In this document: one piece after another, positions 1 through 4,961 of the stretch
Layout: every line of letters begins with the position of its first letter
How positions within the stretch are numbered: position 1 is the stretch's first letter
Source of the DNA: JACDAN01 sp046714355
GTDB taxonomy: Bacteria; Actinomycetota; Thermoleophilia; Gaiellales; Gaiellaceae
Length of the DNA: 6,810 nt
Direction: 5' to 3'
NCBI GenBank assembly: GCA_046714355.1
Contig: JBKKAR010000028.1
Coordinates: 1 to 6,810, forward strand
Notes under the pieces: model-generated
What the model was told of the DNA's origin: nothing
Databases searched by the model: none
What the model saw: the letters and a program-made list of their open reading frames with translations, nothing else
Translations under genes and position numbers: made by a program

Positions 1-204
1 ATCGGCGTCAACATCGGCACGAACAACCCCGGCTACACGGTCGCGACCGACGGGGTGCAGTTCAACGAGACGATCTACGACTTCGAGCTCGGCCGCAGGC
101 CCAGTTCAAAGGACGACTGCAAGAACGGCGGCTGGATGACGTTCAACGACCCCTCGTTCAAGAACCAGGGCGAGTGCATCAAGTACGTCAACGAGAACAG
201 CTGA
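1..204 (+). CDS. C-terminal end of a probable secreted protein with CKNGGW...FKNQGxC motif (5' partial)
   Basis: The reading frame is open from the first base and ends at TGA 202-204, giving 67 residues of a protein whose start lies outside the window. The first 30 residues are rich in Val, Thr, Asn, Gly and aromatic residues, as in a beta-strand extracellular domain. The end carries S-K-D-D-C40-K-N-G-G-W45, then F53-K-N-Q-G-E-C59 and a short tail. From memory, this Cys-Lys-Asn-Gly-Gly-Trp / Phe-Lys-Asn-Gln-Gly-x-Cys pattern recurs at the very C-terminus of many otherwise unrelated exported proteins of Actinobacteria. The two cysteines, 19 residues apart, could form a disulfide. The signal peptide and main domains are not visible, so a specific function cannot be given. 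Codon use matches the rest of the window. The real frame is clear; the secreted location is inferred from the motif. Confidence 0.82.
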   Translation: MGVNIGTNNPGYTVATDGVQFNETIYDFELGRRPSSKDDCKNGGWMTFNDPSFKNQGECIKYVNENS

Positions 205-219
205 CCGACTGATCGAGCG

Positions 220-250
220 AGGGGCGGTGGGCAAAGCGCCCGCCGTCCCT
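220..250. terminator. Strong GC hairpin between convergent genes, probable bidirectional terminator
   Basis: Arms 220-232 and 238-250 pair over 13 bp (two G-T wobbles) around a 5-nt loop AAAGC. The hairpin lies 15 nt after the stop of the plus-strand gene and 32 nt past the stop of the minus-strand small gene, the right place for a shared terminator. Neither side is followed by a T run, so this is not a classical intrinsic terminator; U-poor hairpins of this kind are common in GC-rich Actinobacteria. A second, weaker inverted repeat (GCTCGT 258-263 / ACGAGC 278-283) touches the minus-strand stop codon. Confidence 0.6.
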
Positions 251-282
251 CCTTCATGCTCGTGAGCTAACGGGGGGACGAG

Positions 283-537
283 CTAGCCGGCGGCGCGGTC
301 GTCCGCGCTCTCGACGCGCAGAGCAGCCGGGACTTCGTCCTTCAGGCCGGGAACACCCGAGCCGTTCTCGTCGCCGTCTTCCGGCGCTGTGACCGGATAG
401 CCCAGAGCCTCGGCTTCGCGCTCGGCCGCCGCGGCCATCTTCTTCTCGTCTTTCCGCTCCTGTTTCAGAGCGCGCTTTTCGGCGCGCTCTCGCTCTCGCA
501 TGATCTTGCCCATCGTCTGCCGCTTTTTCGCACCCAT
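283..537 (-). CDS. Small highly charged protein, basic N-terminal helix and acidic tail, unknown function
   Basis: This encodes 84 residues from ATG 537-535 to TAG 285-283. An in-frame TAG two codons upstream makes this ATG the earliest possible start; the Met at residue 9 (MGKIM) is the alternative, and neither has a strong Shine-Dalgarno sequence. Residues 3-45 are an almost uninterrupted run of Lys, Arg, Glu and Ala (RERERAEKRALKQERKDEKK), predicted as one long charged helix or coiled coil. Residues 46-84 are acidic, Pro/Gly-rich and probably disordered (PEDGDENG and later E/D clusters). There is no signal peptide, membrane segment or cysteine. It is the last gene on the strand, 84 nt after the MBL-like gene, and may be co-transcribed with the F420 genes or have its own promoter. 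The helix composition could suit nucleic-acid or ribosome binding, but this is a guess. I do not recognise a named family. Confidence 0.68.
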   Translation of the reverse strand: MGAKKRQTMGKIMRERERAEKRALKQERKDEKKMAAAAEREAEALGYPVTAPEDGDENGSGVPGLKDEVPAALRVESADDRAAG

Positions 538-621
538 TGACTAAAGAGTGCCTGAACTGTCGGATCGACGACGTCCAGACCCGCATCCACAACGTCGGGT
601 TCCTCGACGCCCTCGCCGAGG

Positions 622-2091
622 TCACCCGGATCTGAAGACTCCCACCAAGGCCTTCGGCAGTCGGCGACGGGCGGTGCGGAGGGCTTCGTGGAGCGCCTTC
701 GGAGCATCCTCGCCGTGGACGCCCTTGCCGTGTCCGCAAAGGATGTGCCGGGGCTCGTAGCGGGAGAGGGTCTTCGGCGGCTTCAGGCGCAGGAGCGGGT
801 GGACGCCGATCGGCTCGCCCCGCGCGCAGAAGAAGCCGACCGTCCCGAGTGCGTCGGCGACGACGAGCGCGCGCAGTTCCGGCATCCAGACCGCAACCTC
901 CTTCCAGAAGCGCGAGCCGACGAGCGGGAGGATCTCGAGCGGCGATGCGGCGATCCCCTGGAGCGGGACGGCGTAGTGGGGGACGCCGAGGGCCAAGGCG
1001 ACCTCCGCCGAGTCTCGCTCGTGCCGGCCGAGCAGCTGGACGACCCCGGCCGGCTGCCCGAGCTCCCTGATCCGCTCGAGCGCCGGCTCCCACATCACTG
1101 GGTCGAAGACCCAGACCTCCCCGCGAGTCTTCAGGGCGTGCGAGGTGCGGCGCATCTTCTCCCTGGCGATCCAGCCGAAGCCGGCCTCGAGCTCGTCGCA
1201 GAACGCGAACGAATCAGACTCGGAGATCTCGCTCGGGATCCGGCTGAGGGCGCGTTCGGTGAAGGTTTGTCGCTCCGGGTGGAAGTGGGAGGCGGCTGCC
1301 TCGCCGTAGGGGCGCGATACCCGCTGGGCATAGGCCGCGAAACCCTCGTCGCGGACCGGTTGCCAGTCCTCCCGGTACGGCGACGCGACGTGCTTGCTCG
1401 AGACCTTCCGCGCTGAGGTGACGAACGCCATGCCGATCCCCTGCGAGACCTCGAGCAGCGAGCGGTCCTCGGCGGCCGCCGTGCGGCGCAGCCCGTCGTA
1501 GAGGCGGGCGAGCTGATCCTGCGACGGGAGGTCGGTCGCCTCGTCGCGGAGCTCCCCGATCGACGTGCGGAGCTCGGCGAGCTCGAGCGGCGGGATGTCG
1601 ATCAAACGCGCCGTCCGGCCCGAGGTTCCCTCGAGGACGCCGAGGAGCTCGTCCACCGAGGACACGTCCACGTCGTCCTGGATCACGCCGGCCGCCTTCA
1701 GCTCGCCGGTCAGCGCCTGGAGGTAAACCCGCGAGCCGCGCGTGATGTCCGCGACGGCGGCGAGCAGCCAGAGGGGCGAGAAGCCGAACGCGGCGATGGA
1801 GCCGAGCTCGACGACGTTGCCCGCGCCCTTGCGAATCGCGAGCTCCTTCGGGGCCAGGCCGGTGTCGATCTCCCCCGCCGGGCGCTTTCTTTCCACGCGG
1901 CCGACGCCCTCGATCATGATCCGCAAGAGGTTCTTCGCGCTCGCCTCGTAGAGGCGCGAGCGGCGCGCGATCCGCGGGAGCAGGAGCTCCGCCGTTTCGT
2001 GGACGGTCCCGCCGAGGACGGCCGCGCCGGCGCGAACGACCCGCTCCGGGATCGAGGCGGCGAAGAAGGCGAGCCGGCGTCGGAGAGTCAT
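622..2091 (-). CDS. Two-domain protein: N-terminal helical domain fused to degenerate metallo-beta-lactamase-like domain
   Basis: This encodes 489 residues. The ATG (2091-2089) overlaps the cofE TGA as ATGA, which fixes the start and implies translational coupling. Residues 1 to about 290 are mostly helical, with one hydrophobic stretch around 93-116 that could be a membrane or buried helix; I see only a faint EcsC-like flavour and no firm family. Residues about 295-489 look like a complete MBL-fold domain: an opening strand pair (R-T-S-H-A-L near 318 and V-W-V-F-D-P near 326-331), the usual metal-loop position with H357-E-R-D360-S instead of HxHxDH, V-V-A-D413 in the next conserved loop, and C-G-H454-G-K-G-V-H-G near the end. 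H357, D360, D413 and H454 could still bind one metal ion, but the full two-metal set is absent. Stand-alone proteins resembling the C-terminal half exist in Actinobacteria, so this looks like a fusion. The substrate is unknown; a link to F420 chemistry is inferred only from gene order. Confidence 0.82.
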   Translation of the reverse strand: MTLRRRLAFFAASIPERVVRAGAAVLGGTVHETAELLLPRIARRSRLYEASAKNLLRIMIEGVGRVERKRPAGEIDTGLAPKELAIRKGAGNVVELGSIAAFGFSPLWLLAAVADITRGSRVYLQALTGELKAAGVIQDDVDVSSVDELLGVLEGTSGRTARLIDIPPLELAELRTSIGELRDEATDLPSQDQLARLYDGLRRTAAAEDRSLLEVSQGIGMAFVTSARKVSSKHVASPYREDWQPVRDEGFAAYAQRVSRPYGEAAASHFHPERQTFTERALSRIPSEISESDSFAFCDELEAGFGWIAREKMRRTSHALKTRGEVWVFDPVMWEPALERIRELGQPAGVVQLLGRHERDSAEVALALGVPHYAVPLQGIAASPLEILPLVGSRFWKEVAVWMPELRALVVADALGTVGFFCARGEPIGVHPLLRLKPPKTLSRYEPRHILCGHGKGVHGEDAPKALHEALRTARRRLPKALVGVFRSG

Positions 2092-2831
2092 CGGAAGAGG
2101 TCGCGATCGGCCGGCATCACGAGGTCGCGGGCGTTCCCCTCGCCGGCGAGCTCGAGGCCTCGGACGATCGCCGCCGGAATCCCGTCGGTCTTCCCCATCA
2201 CGAGCTCGGCGGCGCCGGCGATCTCGTCGACGACCGCAATCTGGGTCGAGCGGAGCTCGTACCCGACTCTGTCGCGCCTGCCGCGGTAGTCGAGCATCGG
2301 TGCAAGACCGGCAACGCCGATCGCGACGTCCGTCGTCCCCTGTCTGAAGGGGCGCCCGAAGGAGTCGCTGACGATCACGCCGATCTCGGCACCGGCCAGC
2401 TCGCGGAGGCGGTCGCGGAGGGCTCGCGCGGACGCGTCCGGGTCGAGCGGAAGGAGGACGACCGTGTCGGAGCCGGGCGTGTTCGAGGCGTCCACGCCGG
2501 CCGAGGCGCAGACGAAGCCGTGCCTCGTCTCGGCGATGAAGAGCGGCGGCCGGCTCCGGACGACGCGCTCGGCTTCCCTGAGGATTACTTCGACGTGGCG
2601 CGGGTCGGTGTCACCGGCGTGCTCCCGCGCGGCGTCCGAAGGCTCGACGTCCTCGAGACGAACGACACGGCCCTCCACCTTGGACACGGCCTTCTGGGCA
2701 ACGACGAGGACGTCGTTCGGCCGGAGACCGCCGGCCCAGCCCGCCGCCTCGTGGAGCCGCGCGGCGAGATCGTCGCCTTCCTCGAGCTCGGGGATCCCCT
2801 CGAGCGGTAGGACCTGGAGCCCGGTTGTCAC
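2088..2831 (-). CDS. cofE: F420-0:gamma-glutamyl ligase (stand-alone CofE form)
   Basis: CofE uses GTP to add L-glutamate to coenzyme F420-0, and then further gamma-linked glutamates, in the cytoplasm. The protein is 247 residues from a GTG start (2831-2829) that overlaps the upstream oxidoreductase stop as GTGA. Family motifs in order: G-I-P-E (12-15), A-Q-K-A-V-S-K-V-E-G-R (45-55), E-T-R-H-G-F-V-C (101-108) followed by A-G-V-D-A-S-N (111-117), S-D-S-F-G-R-P-F-R-Q-G (155-165), and D-E-I-A-G-A-A-E-L-V-M-G-K (202-214). The length is that of archaeal CofE. Mycobacterial FbiB is roughly 200 residues longer because of a C-terminal FMN-binding domain that reduces dehydro-F420-0. That domain is missing here, and the gene runs straight into the MBL-like gene instead. 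The ligase assignment is firm; glutamate tail length cannot be read from sequence. Confidence 0.96.
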   Translation of the reverse strand: MTTGLQVLPLEGIPELEEGDDLAARLHEAAGWAGGLRPNDVLVVAQKAVSKVEGRVVRLEDVEPSDAAREHAGDTDPRHVEVILREAERVVRSRPPLFIAETRHGFVCASAGVDASNTPGSDTVVLLPLDPDASARALRDRLRELAGAEIGVIVSDSFGRPFRQGTTDVAIGVAGLAPMLDYRGRRDRVGYELRSTQIAVVDEIAGAAELVMGKTDGIPAAIVRGLELAGEGNARDLVMPADRDLFR

Positions 2832-3454
2832 TCCAGGCCGGTCAGCCGGATGCCGGCGTGCACCTTGTAGCGGCGGTTCACGTTCAGGATCACCGCCGTC
2901 ATTCCCTCGAGCGCCCGGGCGTTCGCGAGCGGCCCGGCGTCGATCGCGCGGCCCTTGACGAGGCGGCCGGCGAGGTCAAGGGACATGTCTTTGGCGGGCG
3001 AGGCCTCGCCGCAGACGAGCACGTCCTCATCGGGCGGCTCCGATCCGGTCAGGTGCACGGCGGCCAGTGTCTGCAGGCCGGCTGCGACAGGAGCGTCGAC
3101 GATCTCCGCGATGTGCTCGGCAAGCGAGTAGCCGTGCTGGCCGGGGACGACACCGGCCTCGGTGAACTCGAGGCTGCTCGCGACCGAGAGAAGCGGCGTC
3201 GCGCCGATCGCAGGAGCGAGCTCGCGCGCTGTCTCGAGAGCGGCGTTCGAGCGGACCGCGAGGATCACGAGATCGGCGTTCCCGACCGCCTCCTCATTCG
3301 ACGCTCCCTCGACGCCGAGCACCGTCGCGATCTCCTCGGCGCGCGAGGCGTCGCGGGAGCCGATCACGACCGGCTCGCCGAGCGTGTGGATGCGCTCCGC
3401 GAGAGCCCGGCCGAAATCGCCAGTGCCTCCAACGATCGCGATCCTCATGGCCAT
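2828..3454 (-). CDS. npdG: NADPH:F420 oxidoreductase (F420-dependent NADP reductase, Fno/NpdG)
   Basis: This enzyme transfers hydride between NADPH and F420, here probably to make F420H2 for F420-dependent oxidoreductases. From ATG 3454-3452 it has 208 residues, the usual family size. The frame is open upstream to 3523, but those extra residues overlap cofD and lie before the Rossmann strand, so I reject that start; ATG 3448 is another possibility. Visible motifs are the dinucleotide loop G-G-T-G-D-F-G (9-15), the NADP-phosphate-type loop G-S-R-D (32-35), N-A-D-L-V-I-L-A-V (59-67), and the F420-side signature D-A-G-P-L-A-N-A-R (172-180) followed by N-V-N-R-R-Y-K (191-197). It starts 13 nt after the cofD stop and its TGA overlaps the cofE GTG. 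Placing the user of F420 inside the biosynthetic operon suggests production and reduction are co-regulated. Confidence 0.94.
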   Translation of the reverse strand: MAMRIAIVGGTGDFGRALAERIHTLGEPVVIGSRDASRAEEIATVLGVEGASNEEAVGNADLVILAVRSNAALETARELAPAIGATPLLSVASSLEFTEAGVVPGQHGYSLAEHIAEIVDAPVAAGLQTLAAVHLTGSEPPDEDVLVCGEASPAKDMSLDLAGRLVKGRAIDAGPLANARALEGMTAVILNVNRRYKVHAGIRLTGLE

Positions 3455-3459
3455 GTCCG

Positions 3460-3472
3460 AGTGACTGTCACT
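3460..3472. repeat. 13-bp palindrome over the cofD stop codon
   Basis: AGTGAC-T-GTCACT is a perfect 6+1+6 inverted repeat that includes the cofD TGA and ends 5 nt before the npdG start codon. It could be an operator half-site pair or a junction structure affecting npdG translation, but a single short palindrome of this size may occur by chance. Confidence 0.3.
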
Positions 3473-4388
3473 GAGACACGGCTGCCAGGGAGAGGGCGGT
3501 CTCGGCGAGCCGGCGGCGGGCATCAGCGTCCACCATCAGCGTCTTCGTGACAATCGAGCGGACGTCGAGCTCGACCTCGCCGTCGCTCTCGTCGTAGACC
3601 AGGGCGTCGATCAGGCCCTTGTAACACTGTGTTACTTGCGCCGGACCTGTGCCGCCCGCGAGTCGCTTCAGCATCCGGTCGGCCGGCCCCTTGACCGCCC
3701 TGCCGCCGATCAGCGGACTGACGGCGACGGAAGGGACACGGCGGTTGGTGATGGCGGCCCGAATCTCCTGCACCGCCAGGACCGGTCCGATGCTGACGAA
3801 GGGATTACTCGGCGCAATCACGATCAGGTCGGCCTCGGCGAGGGCGTCCAGAACGCCGGGCGCGGGTCCAGCTGTCTCCGAGCCCTCGTAGCGGACGCTG
3901 AGCACCTCGTCCCGGTGCCCGCGACGGACGAACCAGTCCTGGAAGGAGAGCTCGCCGGCGTCCGTCTGGATCCACGTCCGGAGCCGGTCGTCGGTGGCCG
4001 GAAGGATCCGGGCCTCGATGCCGAGCGCCTGGGCCAGTCCAGCCGTGACTGTGGAAAGAGGCTCCCCACGTCGCAACGACTCCGTCCGGACCAGATGCAG
4101 CCCGAGATCCCGGTCGCCGAGCTTGAACCAGGCATCGCCACCCAGCTCCGCGGCCGCCTCGAGCGCGTTCCACGTCTCGCCGGCCCTCCCCCACCCGCGC
4201 TCCTCGTCGTTCAAGTCCGCCAACGCGTAGAGGATCGAGTCCAGATCGGGCGAGACGTGGAGCCCGAGCACCTCGAGGTCGTCGCCGACATTTCCGATCA
4301 CCGTCACGCCGGACGGGTCGATGGCGTCCACGAGGCCGCGCACGAAGCGAGCGCCGCCGACGCCACCGCTCAGAACCACGACCTTCAC
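3468..4388 (-). CDS. cofD: 2-phospho-L-lactate (or PEP) transferase to FO, CofD/FbiA
   Basis: CofD moves the phospho-acid moiety of the GTP-activated intermediate made by CofC onto FO, giving F420-0 (phospholactate) or dehydro-F420-0 (PEP) with release of GMP. It has 306 residues from GTG 4388-4386, which overlaps the cofC stop as GTGA. A longer in-frame extension to 4679 lies antisense-free inside cofC, is an Arg-rich shadow and is rejected. Motifs: start strand with G-G-V-G-G-A-R (8-14), G-N-V-G-D-D (32-37) followed by a D-L-D-S-I-L-Y-A-L-A segment, F-K-L-G-D-R-D-L-G (88-96), A-P-S-N-P-F-V-S-I-G-P (192-202), and S-P-L-I-G-G-R-A-V-K-G-P (224-235). All are typical of CofD. Codons near 3618-3638 are unusually AT-rich for this gene and form a perfect palindrome (listed separately). 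The assignment is firm; which acid is transferred is not visible. Confidence 0.96.
   Translation of the reverse strand: MKVVVLSGGVGGARFVRGLVDAIDPSGVTVIGNVGDDLEVLGLHVSPDLDSILYALADLNDEERGWGRAGETWNALEAAAELGGDAWFKLGDRDLGLHLVRTESLRRGEPLSTVTAGLAQALGIEARILPATDDRLRTWIQTDAGELSFQDWFVRRGHRDEVLSVRYEGSETAGPAPGVLDALAEADLIVIAPSNPFVSIGPVLAVQEIRAAITNRRVPSVAVSPLIGGRAVKGPADRMLKRLAGGTGPAQVTQCYKGLIDALVYDESDGEVELDVRSIVTKTLMVDADARRRLAETALSLAAVSQ
3621..3635. repeat. 15-bp perfect palindrome GTAACAC-T-GTGTTAC inside cofD
   Basis: This is a 7+1+7 inverted repeat in an AT-richer patch of an otherwise very GC-rich gene, encoding CofD residues V252 to Y256 with their flanks. The form (odd-length dyad, AT-rich half-sites) resembles a dimeric regulator operator. 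I do not recognise the specific regulator, and coding constraint or chance could explain it. Confidence 0.35.
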
Positions 4389-4942
4389 GACACGAGCTGC
4401 TCGAAGGCCTCGACGGTGTCGACGTCGTCGGCCAAGGCGGGGACGTCGAGCGAAACGACCTCGGCGCCGAGGGTCTCCGCGTGCTCGCGAAACCTCTGGG
4501 CGCTCCCGGGACCGTAGAGCGGCGCGAAGAGACCCGGGCGGGCCAGGGCGAGCGCGTTCGTCGTCCCGTCCTCGGCCTCGGCGATCGCGATCCCGTCGGA
4601 GGGCATGGCGCCGAGCAGTGCGAGCAGGTCGCGCGGCTGCGCCGTCGGCAGGTCCGCGTTCACGACGAGGGCCGGCCACTCCGGGACGACTGCGAGCGCG
4701 GCGGCGACGGCCTCTCCCTGGCCGCGACCCGGATCGTCGACGACCTCGACAGCGTGCTCAGCGGCCAGCGCACGGGCCCGTTCGGCGTCCACCTCGGTCA
4801 CGAGGATCGTCGGGCCGACGGCGACCGCGGCGGCGAGAACCTCGGCGAGCATCGAGTGGGCCAGCTCGGCCCGAGCCTCCTCGGGGAGCTCCAGGCGCCG
4901 CTTTGCCGAGGCGGCGCGAAACGGCACGACGACGCTCGCCAT
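4385..4942 (-). CDS. cofC: Phospholactate/PEP guanylyltransferase CofC/FbiD
   Basis: CofC activates a phosphorylated three-carbon acid (PEP in the actinobacterial pathway, 2-phospho-L-lactate in archaea) with GTP, forming the unstable donor used at once by CofD. From ATG 4942-4940 it has 185 residues, a little short of the usual 200 or so. A start at 5023 would add residues before the nucleotide-binding strand and overlap the divergent gene, so I reject it. MobA-like transferase motifs: V-V-V-P-F-R then S-A-K-R-R-L (4-17, the nucleotide loop), D-P-G-R-G-Q-G-E-A-V (70-79), V-V-N-A-D97-L-P (93-99, metal-binding Asp), G-T-T-N-A-L (126-131), Y-G-P-G-S (143-147), and L-A-D-D-V-D-T-V-E (170-178) as the second acidic motif. 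It is the first gene of the minus-strand run and overlaps cofD by 4 nt, suiting hand-over of a labile product. Confidence 0.92.
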   Translation of the reverse strand: MASVVVPFRAASAKRRLELPEEARAELAHSMLAEVLAAAVAVGPTILVTEVDAERARALAAEHAVEVVDDPGRGQGEAVAAALAVVPEWPALVVNADLPTAQPRDLLALLGAMPSDGIAIAEAEDGTTNALALARPGLFAPLYGPGSAQRFREHAETLGAEVVSLDVPALADDVDTVEAFEQLVS

Positions 4943-4961
4943 CGCCGGGGAGACTACCCCC
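4943..4961. promoter_or_regulatory. 19-bp divergent gap between cofC and polX-like starts
   Basis: The gap is too short to hold two standard promoters, so at least one must lie inside the opposite coding region. On the minus strand, TAGTCT (4956-4951) fits an actinobacterial TANNNT -10 box and would start RNA at about 4944-4942, that is, a leaderless cofC message. No convincing -35 sits upstream. A 5-bp inverted repeat, CGGGG / CCCCG, spans most of the gap. Confidence 0.25.
4947..4952 (+). promoter_or_regulatory. Ribosome binding site for the polX-like gene
   Basis: GGGGAG ends 9 nt before GTG 4962. It is the best Shine-Dalgarno match near this start and decides for GTG 4962 over any codon further upstream, all of which would lie inside cofC on the other strand. 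Confidence 0.6.

Noticed and set aside
254..1093. 279-codon minus-strand frame spanning the small gene and the MBL-like 3' end
   Set aside because: It is Arg-rich and out of frame with both genes that have sensible composition and starts.
688..1416. 242-codon plus-strand frame opposite the MBL-like gene
   Set aside because: It is an antisense shadow. The minus frame has MBL motifs and a coupled start.
3468..4679. Long 403-codon form of cofD reaching back into cofC
   Set aside because: The first 97 residues are an Arg/Gly/Pro-rich shadow of cofC. The GTG at 4388 overlaps the cofC stop and begins exactly at the conserved first strand.
4605..4961. N-terminal extension of the polX-like frame upstream of GTG 4962
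   Set aside because: It is low-complexity Ala/Ser/Arg sequence antisense to cofC, and a clear Shine-Dalgarno precedes GTG 4962.
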